From contig JACKCF010000001.1 of assembly GCA_020634165.1 (NCBI GenBank), positions 1,116,001 to 1,180,000 on the forward strand: 64,000 nucleotides of DNA, read 5' to 3'. The notes under the pieces were generated by a model. That model searched no databases. It worked only from the letters and a program-made list of their open reading frames with translations, and was not told the DNA's origin. The stretch comes from Anaerolineaceae bacterium. Lineage in GTDB: Bacteria > Chloroflexota > Anaerolineae > Aggregatilineales > Phototrophicaceae. A program made the translations under genes and the position numbers. Each line of letters starts with the position of its first letter. The first letter of the stretch is position 1. This document shows, one piece after another, positions 8,621 to 17,649 of the stretch.

Positions 8621-9607
8621 ATGAAAGTTATACAGGTTGGCATCGGTGGCATGGGCAATGCCTGGTTGAAAGCGGTCAGTCGCTCAGATGTGGTTGAATT
8701 TGCTGGCTTCGTCGAAATCAGCGACGAAATCGCTGCTGCCCAGGTAGACGCTTACAACCTCAATCCAGCGACCATTTTCAAATCGCTGCCGCAAGCCCTG
8801 GCCGCATTGGGTCCAGTCGATGGCATCATCAATGTGACGCCGCCACAGTTCCACAAGGATGTGACGCTCGCCGCGCTTGATGCGGGCATCCCTGTGCTGA
8901 CGGAAAAACCGCTGGCGGGTACGCTGGCGGATGCCCAGACCATGCTGGCCAAAGCGAATGAAACAGGTATCTTGCTGACCGTTGCCCAGAACTACCGCTG
9001 TTCCGCCGTTGCCCGAACGGTGAAGAAGATACTCGATAGCGGCGAATTGGGCGCAATCGGCGCTGTGGATGTGCGTTTCTTCAAAGGCCCCCACTTTGGC
9101 GGATTCCGTGAAGAGATGCGCCACCCACTCATCATCGACATGGCCATCCATCATTTCGATATGATGCGTTACTTCCTCGATAGCAGTCCGGCCAGCATTT
9201 ATGGCCGTAGCTGGAACCCGCCCTGGAGCTGGTTTAGCGGGGATGCTTCTGCCGCAGTGAATATGTGCTTTCAGAATGACATCATCGCCACTTACACCGG
9301 CTCATGGGTCGCGCAGGGTGTTGAAACGCCCTGGAACGCCAATTGGCGTTTTGAGTGCGCCAATGGTGTCCTGACGATTGTAGATGACAGGGTTTACGTG
9401 CAGATGCTTGGAGAAGCAATGCACCCGATCAATCTGCTGTCAGTCGAGCGCCAGGGTCAGGATTATCTGCTGCATGACTTTTACGATGCTGTAACCAGCA
9501 GCCAGCCGACGATTGCGCCAGCCCAGGACAACATCCATACGGTCGAGATGGTCTTTGCTGTTGTCGATGCCTGTGACACAGGCCAGACGATAATGCTCGA
9601 TAAATAG
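8621..9607 (+). CDS. Gfo/Idh/MocA-family NAD(P)-dependent oxidoreductase
   Basis: This is 328 residues from ATG 8621, with GGAG at 8612-8615. The Rossmann nucleotide-binding motif opens the protein (VIQVGIGGMG). The family's Lys in TEKPLAG (about residue 94-100) and the substrate-site region HPLIIDMAIHHFDMMRYFL (His near 180) are present. Members oxidise or epimerise sugars, sugar acids or inositols. The exact substrate cannot be read from sequence. Its position ahead of DUF4127 and alpha-mannosidase genes fits processing of monosaccharides released from a glycan. It runs opposite to that operon, so control is probably separate. Confidence 0.9.
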   Translation: MKVIQVGIGGMGNAWLKAVSRSDVVEFAGFVEISDEIAAAQVDAYNLNPATIFKSLPQALAALGPVDGIINVTPPQFHKDVTLAALDAGIPVLTEKPLAGTLADAQTMLAKANETGILLTVAQNYRCSAVARTVKKILDSGELGAIGAVDVRFFKGPHFGGFREEMRHPLIIDMAIHHFDMMRYFLDSSPASIYGRSWNPPWSWFSGDASAAVNMCFQNDIIATYTGSWVAQGVETPWNANWRFECANGVLTIVDDRVYVQMLGEAMHPINLLSVERQGQDYLLHDFYDAVTSSQPTIAPAQDNIHTVEMVFAVVDACDTGQTIMLDK

Positions 9608-9685
9608 GCCAATCGGGGTGTGAACGCGCTATAATGAAGGAAATAGTAAAAAATCACGCCAACAAATAGATTGCTCAGGTTCATT

Positions 9686-10531
9686 GTGCTAGATAATTGG
9701 CAACTTCCTGAAGTCAACATGCCAGAATGGCTGATGGGCAAGACCATCTGGTCTCAACTCCATCGCATGCATTACCACGTCGTGTCACAGCGCTTTCAGC
9801 GCTACCTGCGCCGACAAAAAGCCTCTTTTTCCATCTTCCCGTTCGTCATCGCAATGGGTTTTATCAGCCTGGGTGGTTTGTCTGCAACATTTTCCAGATT
9901 CGGCGTACAGGCCGTTCTGACCTTCCCCTTGTGGCTGATGGTCTTTAGCGGCAGCTACGTCATCGTGTGGATTTACCGCATCACCACCGTTCTGGCAGAA
10001 CAACGCCGCTCCGGTTCGCTTTCGTCGCTCAATACCATTCCTGCCGGACGATTTTTTGTCTCTCTGGCGATCTGCCACGCGGTTCTCAACAAAGACGACG
10101 CCCTGGTCTGGATTCGCATGCTGCGCCACTTAGTGGTAGGCGTCATCCTCTATGTGCTGATGATGGTCATCATGGTGACGCTGACCCAGATTGACACAGT
10201 CGAATTGGCGGAAACAGCGACCATCATTTTTGACATTGGCGTGATTGTGGCGGTGGTTTATGCCGAACATCGCCAATCCGTATTATTGGGCTGCCTGACG
10301 GCTATCACCTTGCCGCGCGCGACCAGTAACAATGATAGTGCGTCCATTGCCATTCTCGGCTTTGTCGCACTCCAGGTAGCGACCTTTGCCGTACCTGCTT
10401 TGATAGCGATTGCCGTTCAGATGATGATAGGTCGCGAGGAACCCCTGATTGCAGTGGCATTCCTGCTTTTCATCATTCTGCGCGAGGGATTAGTCAACCT
10501 GTTATGGTGGATAGTTTCTCGCCATGATTAA
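9686..10531 (+). CDS. Polytopic membrane protein of unknown function
   Basis: I do not recognise the family. It is about 281 residues if it starts at GTG 9686. TTG 9671 and ATG 9719 are in the same frame, and no ribosome site decides between them. A basic N-terminal stretch (HRMHYHVVSQRFQRYLRRQK) is followed by about six membrane segments: FSIFPFVIAMGFISLGGL, VLTFPLWLMVFSGSYVIVWI, a pair near 160-200 and two at the C-terminus. An EQRRSGSLSSLNTIPAG loop lies between helices 2 and 3. That loop loosely recalls ABC-2 permease-like proteins that carry an EE/T-PxS loop, but no ATPase gene adjoins. A TATAAT box sits at 9630-9635. It ends 6 bases before the convergent DUF4127 gene. Confidence 0.7.
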   Translation: MLDNWQLPEVNMPEWLMGKTIWSQLHRMHYHVVSQRFQRYLRRQKASFSIFPFVIAMGFISLGGLSATFSRFGVQAVLTFPLWLMVFSGSYVIVWIYRITTVLAEQRRSGSLSSLNTIPAGRFFVSLAICHAVLNKDDALVWIRMLRHLVVGVILYVLMMVIMVTLTQIDTVELAETATIIFDIGVIVAVVYAEHRQSVLLGCLTAITLPRATSNNDSASIAILGFVALQVATFAVPALIAIAVQMMIGREEPLIAVAFLLFIILREGLVNLLWWIVSRHD

Positions 10532-10537
10532 TTCGAA

Positions 10538-12037
10538 CTAGTCCAGCGCTTCCAGATCAAAATCGACCTCGAACAATCGCTGCCAGGGCAGTCGTACGCT
10601 CCCTGGAACGATGCGCCACTGCTTCCCCAATCCTGGAATCTGGATCAGTCGGTCGCGCAGACCATTTTCAATATACATGAGCACATCGTCCGTGTCCTGT
10701 GGCGCAATGCCTGTTACCTTATAGCGCTCTCCCAGCCATTGAATCGTCGCCTGCCGGACCAGATGCTGGTATCCCCAATCCTCGATGAAACGATGCGCCA
10801 GAAAACGTGACTGTGCCTGCTTTTGCTCCCTGGATGCTGCCATGCTGGCGGCAACCCCCTGCGCCAGCGCCGTGCCGATGGTGTTACCAGCCGTGTTCCA
10901 TGCTCCGTAGGCGGCCAGCTTGGTCACATCTACCTGCTGGAAAAGGCGCTCAATCAGCAGAGGATCAGCCCCATTGGGGTAGGCAACATCACACAGGATC
11001 ACATGCCGACCCTCATGCAATAATTGGTCAATATCGCGCACGAACTGCTCAATATGCGGCACTCGGCGCGCTGTTTCCTGGGTATATCCAGGCAGCGTAT
11101 CATCATACTCGCGCCCTATGCGCACAGGCGGATTAACCGCTACGACGAAATCAGCCGCGCTCATGGTGTCCATGATCGTGCCACCAAGCGCCCGAATTTG
11201 CCGTTCAACGGTGGTAGAAATCGGCCCATCTTCATAAGGGGCAATCTGCTTGCGATCTTCGTCGATGGCATACATGATAGCAAACGTCGGCGGTGTTTGG
11301 CCGCGCAGGATGGCGCGTATCATCAGCACACAGCCGATCTCATCGGCACCAGGGTAAAAGAGCAGTCTTGGGTCGCTATCTGCTAGGCGTCGTGCCCAGG
11401 TCTGCAACCAGGCTTTCTCCTGGGAGCCATATCCGTATTCGCTGGTATCGTCCGAACTGATGACCAGCAGGTCGAATACATCCTCCGTAAACAGCTTGAG
11501 CACATGCAGATTGACCATATGGTTGCGCAGCCGTCGCTGCCTAAAATCAGCCAGATGTTCCGCTGGAATGTCAGCTTCCAATGACGCCAGCTCTGTTTCA
11601 ACATCATGGCCAAGTTGCTGGCGGTGCTTCAGTTGCGAATAGCGATAAATGCGCGTGCCATACAGGCCCCAGTAAACGGCTTCTTCCGTATTGCTATTGG
11701 CATTCGATACCCGTGTGATGACGTTGAAGCCATAAAGTGGCACATCGTCTAAGTCGCGCAGGTCGTTGATGTTTGCCAGAATATCGGTCACATCGTCGCC
11801 CGATGTGCGCGACGTGACCAGCCCGCCATAGCCCAGCATATCGACCGATACCAGCCACGCATCGACCGCCTGCGACTGCATCCAGGATTGTAGCGCGTTA
11901 CGGTTTGCGGGCTTGCGCCTCTGGGAAAGCACCTCCATCGGCGGCAGAACGATCTCCTGTCCGGCGATCTCGGCGATCATCTGCGGATAGCGAACGTTAA
12001 CCGGGCGTTCATCCAAGGGGATCAGACCAATGCGCAT
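10538..12037 (-). CDS. DUF4127 family protein
   Basis: This is 499 residues, matching the family's usual length of about 500. The N-terminus MRIGLIPLDERPVN is the family signature. Other conserved pieces are VDMLGYGGLVTSR (about 75), ISSDDTSEYGYGSQEK (about 190-210), YPGADEIG and CDVAYPNGAD followed by AYGAWNTAGNTIGTALAQG (about 350-390). The biochemical function is not established to my knowledge. Members often sit in carbohydrate-use loci beside glycosidases and ABC importers, as here, downstream of the alpha-mannosidase on the same strand. Clusters of Asp, His and Glu suggest a metal-dependent enzyme, but that is inference. A 321-base gap with a hairpin separates it from the mannosidase gene, so it may have its own promoter. 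Confidence 0.88.
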   Translation of the reverse strand: MRIGLIPLDERPVNVRYPQMIAEIAGQEIVLPPMEVLSQRRKPANRNALQSWMQSQAVDAWLVSVDMLGYGGLVTSRTSGDDVTDILANINDLRDLDDVPLYGFNVITRVSNANSNTEEAVYWGLYGTRIYRYSQLKHRQQLGHDVETELASLEADIPAEHLADFRQRRLRNHMVNLHVLKLFTEDVFDLLVISSDDTSEYGYGSQEKAWLQTWARRLADSDPRLLFYPGADEIGCVLMIRAILRGQTPPTFAIMYAIDEDRKQIAPYEDGPISTTVERQIRALGGTIMDTMSAADFVVAVNPPVRIGREYDDTLPGYTQETARRVPHIEQFVRDIDQLLHEGRHVILCDVAYPNGADPLLIERLFQQVDVTKLAAYGAWNTAGNTIGTALAQGVAASMAASREQKQAQSRFLAHRFIEDWGYQHLVRQATIQWLGERYKVTGIAPQDTDDVLMYIENGLRDRLIQIPGLGKQWRIVPGSVRLPWQRLFEVDFDLEALD

Positions 12038-12199
12038 TTTCGCTGCACCCTAAATAAGTTTCACTTGGAACAAATAGCAAAAAACCAATAACCTGATAAA
12101 TAACGTGAGCTTTGTTTTAGTAACGGGTTTATTTCGAAGCATCTGAAACCCAAACACAAGGCATTTGTGATGGCTTTCAGCCCTCAGCTTTTCTTTTTG

Positions 12200-12234
12200 G
12201 GCTGATCGCTGACTGCTGATGGCTAACAGCGAAC
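12200..12234. repeat. Degenerate heptanucleotide tandem repeat (GCTGA-type)
   Basis: Five 7-base units run head to tail: GGCTGAT, CGCTGAC, TGCTGAT, GGCTAAC and AGCGAAC, with consensus NGCTGAY. The sequence before it (12173-12199) has further decayed CAGC/CTCAGC units. It resembles the short tandem heptad repeats known from cyanobacterial and related genomes. Confidence 0.6.
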
Positions 12235-12297
12235 CGATTTGCTGGGCGGTGCGTCTATGATGGCCACATTTTCGTTATCCAAAACTGACGTTAAATA

Positions 12298-12330
12298 CAT
12301 CAGCCGCCCCAAATTGCGAGACGGCTGATG
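12298..12330 (-). terminator. Hairpin downstream of the alpha-mannosidase gene
   Basis: CATCAGCCG (12298-12306) and CGGCTGATG (12322-12330) form a perfect 9-bp stem 28 bases past the mannosidase stop. The T tract on the minus strand is weak (TATTTAAC), so it may protect the mRNA 3' end rather than terminate strongly. Confidence 0.55.
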
Positions 12331-12358
12331 CAGTGAGGATGGTGGTGACGTCTGTCGG

Positions 12359-15300
12359 CTATGGCACCAACCGCAGCGTCACGATTTCATAGGGTTTCAA
12401 ATTGAGTGTGACCTGATTGTTCTCGACGACCAGTTCTTCGTCATTTTCTTCTAGCAGGTTGCAATGATAGGCTGCGCTGACATTGAAGCCAGCGGTCAGG
12501 GTAACAGGCCCACGATTGCGCTCGCCTTCGTACAGGCGCACGATCACGCCGTTGCCATCTTCGGCCTGCTTGACGGTTTCCACAACCGCATTGCGCTTAT
12601 TGACGGATACCAACTGCACCGCAGCGCTATTGCCACTGCCGCCGCTGATCGGGACCAGCAGCACGGGGTCGTTCAGATCGTAGGCATTCTCAGGAACCCC
12701 GTTACGCCAATCGCCAGTATGGGGCAGCAGGCTGTAGACCATCTTGTGCTCGCCCTGGTCCGCGACCGGATCAGGCATGGTGGCGGATTTCAGCAGGGAC
12801 AGACGCATGACGTTATGCAGCACATCGTAGCCGTACTTGCTGTCGTTCAGCAGCGCCACGCCGTAATTGCCTTCGCTGAGGTCGGCCCATTTTTGGGCAG
12901 CCGTCTCAAAGCGTCCCCAATCCCAGGAGGTATTGCGGTGTGTATTGCGCTCCACATTGCCCCACTGAATATCGAAGGTCGCTGTCGGGCTGAGGATATC
13001 TACTGGGAAGGCGGCTTTCAGCAGGATATGGCTTTCATGCCAGTCAACATGCGTATCGAAGTCGATGCGCTTGCTGTTGTGGTAGATGTAAATCCGCTGC
13101 ATAACCGTGCTGCTGCGATAAGCGTACGCAACCTCTACCGCCGCCCGGACAGGACCAGACTCAATGACGCTCACGCTGGTCGGATTGTCGAGCTTTTCAA
13201 CGCGGTCATCAATGAAGATGTCCACATCCCAGGCATCCCACGCCAGCGGACGGTCTTCCATCGCCAGGATTTGGTTGCCAGTTTCGCCTTCAGTCAGGAC
13301 TTCACGGCTTGCTTCTTTGTCATAAATGCTGGTGATATCACCGTTGGCAGCGAAGGTCACGGCCATCAGGCTGTTCTCAATGACGAGCGTATCGCCCTGT
13401 TCATTCACTTCGAGCGAGGACGTAAACGGTGCTGCCGTCTGAACACTTTGCAGCGGTGTCACGGAGAAAGCCGCCATGTCCGGCAGATCGACGATCAGAC
13501 CATCTTGAGTGCCCTGGGTCATCAGCGGCGCGCCACCAACAGGGGCCAGCCCAGTAGAAACTTCACCATGAACCACACCGACGCGATTACCCGTAAAGCC
13601 AGTCGGGTTAACGGCCACCACGCTTGTCTGTACCGGGAAGACGCTCGCCAGTGCGCTGAGTGCCGCGTCACGGGCACCTTCGCCCAGTTCACGGATGTGC
13701 GCATAATCGCGGTCGCTGTCTTCGTACACAGGCGTAATTGACGACCCTGGCAGAATATCGTGGAATTGGTTCAGGCAGACCAGTTCCCAGGCTTCGTTGA
13801 AAGCCTCAGATGGATATTCGGCGCCAGCGTATTGGGCTGCCATTGCTGCCAGTAGTTCGGCATCGTGCAGCAGGAATTCGCTCTTGCGATTGTTCCATTT
13901 GTTGCGCGCCTGGCTGGTCAGCGTACCGCGATGCAGTTCCAGATAGAACTCGCCGTTCCATGTCGGCAGATCGTCTGCGACCGTCGCTTCGATGTTATCC
14001 AGGAATTCTTTGACTGTACCTGGACGAACTTTCGGCGTACCCGGCATGGCCTTCAGGCTCTCGATGTTTTCGATCATCTCGCGGGTTGGGCCGCCGCCGC
14101 CATCGCCGTAACCATAGGCGGTGATAAGTTCGTTGTAGGTTTCCTTCTGATGGAAGTTTTCCCACGTGCCGATAATTTCCTGCGCATTGACAACGCCGTT
14201 ATAGGTCGTGGAATAGGGCAGCAGTTCACTGCCGGATGGCGTCGTCAGGAAGTGGGTCAGCACCTTCGTTCCGTCGATGCCTTGCCACCACAACAGTTGG
14301 AAGGGCATCTGGTTGTATTGGTTCCAGCTCATCTTGTGCGTGATGAAGTAATCCATACCCGCTTGCTTGATGAGCTGCGGCAGCGCCCAACTGTAGCCAA
14401 AGGTATCCGGCAGCCACAAAACGCCCGTATCGACATCGCCAAAATGCTTACGGAAGTAAGTCCGACCCAGCAAAAACTGGCGTGCCAGGGATTCAGGACC
14501 GGTTGCATTACAATCCGGCTCTACCCACGTACCGCCGATCAGTTCCCAGCGGCCTTCTGCGACGCGCTGCTTAATTCCCTCGAAGATTTCCGGGTAGACC
14601 TGCTCGGTATACTTATAAAGTTGGGGTTGGCTCTGGGTAAAATGATAATCTGGGTATTGTTCCATCAGGCGCAGCACATTGCTGAACGTACGTCCGGCTT
14701 TGCGGCGCGTATGGCCCAATTGCCACAGCCACGCCACGTCAATATGGGCATGGCCCACGCCGATGACATTAACATCCAGCGGTTCGCCAGCATCGTCCAG
14801 TCCCGCGATCAGGGTATCCAGTGCCGCCGGAACGCTGTTATAGAAGTCGTCGCCACCGATGGGGTCGCGCGTATCCAGCACCTTGAAGGCATCATCCAGC
14901 GCATTGTAGATGCGCCCTTTGGCGAAGTCGTTGTCATCCAGCAGACGGGCAACATCGGCAGCCATCCGCACCCGTGCGATGAAGTCCCGCGTCGGTTGGT
15001 CCACCTGTACGACTGCGCATTCCTTCATATACAGCTTGGTCTTGGAATTAGGGTCCCGCTGCCAGCCACCGAGGCCAGTCCAGCCGTGCAGCGCCAATTT
15101 ATGGACGTTGCCGTCCAGTACGCTTGTCGGCAGTTGAATTTCATGGTGGTGACGGTCTGCTGAAGCATACGAGTGACCATCAATGTAGGCTAGCGCTTCC
15201 GGGTGGCTGAAGTCGCCGGATTTACCCAGGGGCAGGTACAGCACGACCGGGCCTTCTTTGCCCCAGCCTTCAGGGACTTCAAACTCGGACCGCATGATGA

Positions 15301-15535
15301 AGTCAGTGAACCATGTTCCCCAATAGGTATTCGGCTCAATGATCGGCCAGCCGCTGTCGTCCAGATCAGGTGCGACAGGCGGTTCAACATCCGGGCTGGC
15401 CAATGTCTGGTAACGGAATGGGGGAATCGGCTGCTGCTTGCGATACTCCAGCGGTTCGATCAGCCGGAGCCTAGACTCTATCTTCTGGGGTGTCCAGTTG
15501 ATACTGTGTTTCATATTGCGATTATTTTCCTTCAT
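12359..15535 (-). CDS. GH38 alpha-mannosidase
   Basis: This is about 1058 residues, typical for bacterial GH38. Two ATGs are possible: 15535, or 15514 (residue 8, MKHSINWTPQKIE), which looks like the usual family N-terminus. The zinc site is HAHIDVAWLW (about residues 262-271). The nucleophile region is WLPDTFGYSWALPQL (about 374), then YGYGDGGGGPTREMIE (about 480) and the central linker ELHRGTLTSQARNKWNNRK. Beta-sandwich domains fill the C-terminal half. No signal peptide is seen, so it should act in the cytoplasm on imported alpha-mannosides. It lies behind the Opp-type importer on the same strand, with a hairpin between them. Alpha-mannosidase plus the nearby alpha-fucosidase suggests N-glycan or fucomannan-like substrates. 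Confidence 0.95.
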   Translation of the reverse strand: MKENNRNMKHSINWTPQKIESRLRLIEPLEYRKQQPIPPFRYQTLASPDVEPPVAPDLDDSGWPIIEPNTYWGTWFTDFIMRSEFEVPEGWGKEGPVVLYLPLGKSGDFSHPEALAYIDGHSYASADRHHHEIQLPTSVLDGNVHKLALHGWTGLGGWQRDPNSKTKLYMKECAVVQVDQPTRDFIARVRMAADVARLLDDNDFAKGRIYNALDDAFKVLDTRDPIGGDDFYNSVPAALDTLIAGLDDAGEPLDVNVIGVGHAHIDVAWLWQLGHTRRKAGRTFSNVLRLMEQYPDYHFTQSQPQLYKYTEQVYPEIFEGIKQRVAEGRWELIGGTWVEPDCNATGPESLARQFLLGRTYFRKHFGDVDTGVLWLPDTFGYSWALPQLIKQAGMDYFITHKMSWNQYNQMPFQLLWWQGIDGTKVLTHFLTTPSGSELLPYSTTYNGVVNAQEIIGTWENFHQKETYNELITAYGYGDGGGGPTREMIENIESLKAMPGTPKVRPGTVKEFLDNIEATVADDLPTWNGEFYLELHRGTLTSQARNKWNNRKSEFLLHDAELLAAMAAQYAGAEYPSEAFNEAWELVCLNQFHDILPGSSITPVYEDSDRDYAHIRELGEGARDAALSALASVFPVQTSVVAVNPTGFTGNRVGVVHGEVSTGLAPVGGAPLMTQGTQDGLIVDLPDMAAFSVTPLQSVQTAAPFTSSLEVNEQGDTLVIENSLMAVTFAANGDITSIYDKEASREVLTEGETGNQILAMEDRPLAWDAWDVDIFIDDRVEKLDNPTSVSVIESGPVRAAVEVAYAYRSSTVMQRIYIYHNSKRIDFDTHVDWHESHILLKAAFPVDILSPTATFDIQWGNVERNTHRNTSWDWGRFETAAQKWADLSEGNYGVALLNDSKYGYDVLHNVMRLSLLKSATMPDPVADQGEHKMVYSLLPHTGDWRNGVPENAYDLNDPVLLVPISGGSGNSAAVQLVSVNKRNAVVETVKQAEDGNGVIVRLYEGERNRGPVTLTAGFNVSAAYHCNLLEENDEELVVENNQVTLNLKPYEIVTLRLVP

Positions 15536-15575
15536 GTTGAAGAGACTGCTTTGTCAGGGAAGGCAGCTCGACAGA

Positions 15576-15605
15576 TAAAATAGCCTGGCCAAAGGGCGAC
15601 CAGGC
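15576..15605 (-). terminator. Hairpin/terminator between the importer operon and the alpha-mannosidase gene
   Basis: GCCTGGCC (15583-15590) pairs with GACCAGGC (15598-15605), allowing one mismatch, and the minus-strand 3' side reads TATTTTATC. It may attenuate read-through from the importer genes into the mannosidase gene. Confidence 0.6.
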
Positions 15606-15624
15606 GTTAATTGCTTAGGTTGCC

Positions 15625-16614
15625 CTATGCTTCTGTGGCGACGACTTTTTCATCATACAGGTAGCAAGAAGCTTCATGACCACGGTCGCCGACGGAATAC
15701 AGCGGTGGCAGGTTGTTCAGGCAGTGATCCATGCGATGTGGGCAGCGCGGATAGAAACGGCAGCCTTGCTTATGCGAGGTGCGCATTTCTTCTTCCGGCG
15801 GCAGCACAATTTCGCCTTCCCAACGGATGTTGGGGTCGGGCTTGGGCACGGAATCAACCAGAAGCTGCACATAAGGATGCTTGGGACTGTCGATCACATC
15901 CGTTGCATTGCCGATTTCCGAGACAGTGCCCTGGTACAGCAGCATGATCTTGTCGCCGATCTGATAGGCCGTGCTCAGGTCATGCGTGATGTACAGGAAG
16001 GAAATGTTGGATTCTTCCTTCAAACGGATCATCACATCCAGAATAGAGGCACGCAGCGAAGCATCTACCATCGACACTGGCTCGTCCGCAACGATCAGTT
16101 TGGGCTTAACCATGTAGGCACGCGCCATCATGATGCGTTGGCGCTGACCACCACTGAGCTGATGCGGGTATTTGCGCAGCACATCTTCACCGTACAGGCC
16201 CACCACATTCAGCGATTCCTCAATCAGCTCACGGGCCTGCCGCTTGCTGGCCGCCATCTTGAAGTTCTTGACGACCATATCGAAGACGTGTTCCACCCGA
16301 TAGTAAGGGTTATACACGCCGAACGGGTCCTGGAACACAGCCTGCACATTGCGCCGATATTCGCGCATTTCGCTGGCCGACCCCTGAGACACATCCCGCC
16401 CCTCGAACAGGATTTCGCCAGAACTCAGGCCGATGAAACCTAGCACAAGGTTGGCGATGGTCGTCTTGCCGCTGCCGCTTTCGCCCGCAATCGTGACAAT
16501 AGAAGCCGGTTGCTTGGCGATGGTCAGGTTGAAATCCTGCAATGCGACGACATCATTCTTGCCTTGCTTGTAAACCTTGGTCGCATTACGGATTTGTAGC
16601 AATGTCTCTGACAT
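15625..16614 (-). CDS. Opp/Dpp-type ABC importer ATP-binding protein (F type)
   Basis: This is 329 residues. Walker A is GESGSGKTT (about 45), the signature LSGGQRQRIMMARA (about 153), Walker B LIVADEPVS and the H-loop ITHD. The C-terminal extension with GCRFYPRCPHRMDHC is the oligopeptide/dipeptide (oligo_HPY) domain, whose cysteines often bind an Fe-S cluster. The ribosome site is GGGAG, 8 bases before the ATG. Its start lies inside the end of the D-type ATPase gene (29-base overlap), so the two ATPases are translated together and should form the heterodimeric motor. With the permeases and binding protein it completes a five-gene importer. Next to GH38 and GH29 genes the cargo is more likely an oligosaccharide than a peptide. 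Confidence 0.95.
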   Translation of the reverse strand: MSETLLQIRNATKVYKQGKNDVVALQDFNLTIAKQPASIVTIAGESGSGKTTIANLVLGFIGLSSGEILFEGRDVSQGSASEMREYRRNVQAVFQDPFGVYNPYYRVEHVFDMVVKNFKMAASKRQARELIEESLNVVGLYGEDVLRKYPHQLSGGQRQRIMMARAYMVKPKLIVADEPVSMVDASLRASILDVMIRLKEESNISFLYITHDLSTAYQIGDKIMLLYQGTVSEIGNATDVIDSPKHPYVQLLVDSVPKPDPNIRWEGEIVLPPEEEMRTSHKQGCRFYPRCPHRMDHCLNNLPPLYSVGDRGHEASCYLYDEKVVATEA

Positions 16615-17638
16615 CGATGATGCTCCCGTCTTCTTGCTGTTTGAACAAATGGCAGGCGACCTGTTGATGCGGTCGAATTTCCACGATAGGTGGCTTGACC
16701 CGTCGGCACTCGTCCATCACGAACGGGCAGCGTAGCTGGAAAATGCAGCCTGGGGGTGGGTTACGCGGATCATGCGTAATGCCCTCAGTGATTTTCAGCG
16801 GCTTACGTTCCGTCAGGGACGGCACCGATTCAATCAACAGTTGCGAGTAGGGATGCCCCGGTTTGTAGAAAAGCTCCTCCACACCGGCGATCTCCACGAT
16901 GTGACCGGCATACATCACGGCAATCCGGTCCACCATCTGCGCCATCAGGCCCATATCGTGGCCGATCATAATCATCGACACACCCAGGGCTTCCTTCACG
17001 CGCAGCATCGTCTGGGCGACCACACGCTGCACAACCACATCCAGCGCACTGGTGGATTCATCCGCGATGATGACCATCGGATCGAGCGCAATCGCCATCG
17101 CGATACACACGCGCTGCTTCATACCACCACTGAGTTCATGCGGGTACATATCGTAGATGCGTCCAGGCAGGCCGACCATCTTGAACAGCTCAAGAATCCG
17201 CTGTTTGATGTCATCGCCGCGTTTCTTGCCTTCATGCGTTTCGATCACGTCACGGATTTGCTGGCTGATGCGCATAGTTGGGTTCAATGAGTTCATCGCA
17301 CCCTGGGGGATCAGGGCCAGCTTCGTCCAGCGCCGTTGCCGCAGTTCTTCCTCGGACATGGCCAGCAGATTGCTGCCATCCAGCCACACTTCGCCAGTAA
17401 CAATACGTCCAGGCGGCGTGATGAGCTGTAGAATGCCCATTGCTGCTGTCGATTTACCGCAGCCGGATTCCCCGACCAGGCCGAGGGTTTCCCCTTCATA
17501 AAGCTTAAAGTGAATACCATCGACCGCCAGCACATCGCCTTTTGGCGTTTCGTAATAGACGCGCAGGTCTTTAACGTCGAGGACGACTTCTTTATTTTCG
17601 TAAGTTTCCGCTGTGCTTTTTCTAATCGCTTCGCTCAT
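16586..17638 (-). CDS. Opp/Dpp-type ABC importer ATP-binding protein (D type)
   Basis: This is 350 residues. Walker A is GESGCGKST (about 58), the signature LSGGMKQRVCIAMA (about 168), Walker B MVIIADESTSALD and the H-loop IGHD. The C-terminal oligo_HPY extension has PGCIFQLRCPFVMDEC. Note that Walker B carries ADES rather than the usual ADEP, a common variant in this subfamily. AAGGA sits 7 bases before the ATG. It pairs with the F-type ATPase encoded next, and its start follows the C-type permease gene by 11 bases. Confidence 0.95.
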   Translation of the reverse strand: MSEAIRKSTAETYENKEVVLDVKDLRVYYETPKGDVLAVDGIHFKLYEGETLGLVGESGCGKSTAAMGILQLITPPGRIVTGEVWLDGSNLLAMSEEELRQRRWTKLALIPQGAMNSLNPTMRISQQIRDVIETHEGKKRGDDIKQRILELFKMVGLPGRIYDMYPHELSGGMKQRVCIAMAIALDPMVIIADESTSALDVVVQRVVAQTMLRVKEALGVSMIMIGHDMGLMAQMVDRIAVMYAGHIVEIAGVEELFYKPGHPYSQLLIESVPSLTERKPLKITEGITHDPRNPPPGCIFQLRCPFVMDECRRVKPPIVEIRPHQQVACHLFKQQEDGSIIDVRDIATNP

Positions 17639-17649
17639 GATCTATTCCT

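Larger units (their letters stand above)
12038..12358. other. Intergenic region between DUF4127 and alpha-mannosidase genes
   Basis: I see no convincing gene here. The region holds a heptanucleotide repeat tract (12200-12234), a hairpin behind the mannosidase gene (12298-12330) and AT-rich sequence next to the DUF4127 start that probably carries its promoter. Confidence 0.6.

Noticed and set aside
13865..15163. Long open frame antisense to the alpha-mannosidase gene (432 codons, plus another at 12464-13741)
   Set aside because: It is a shadow of the GH38 gene. The translation is rich in His, Arg and Gln, has no recognisable motif, and the sense frame is an unmistakable glycosidase.
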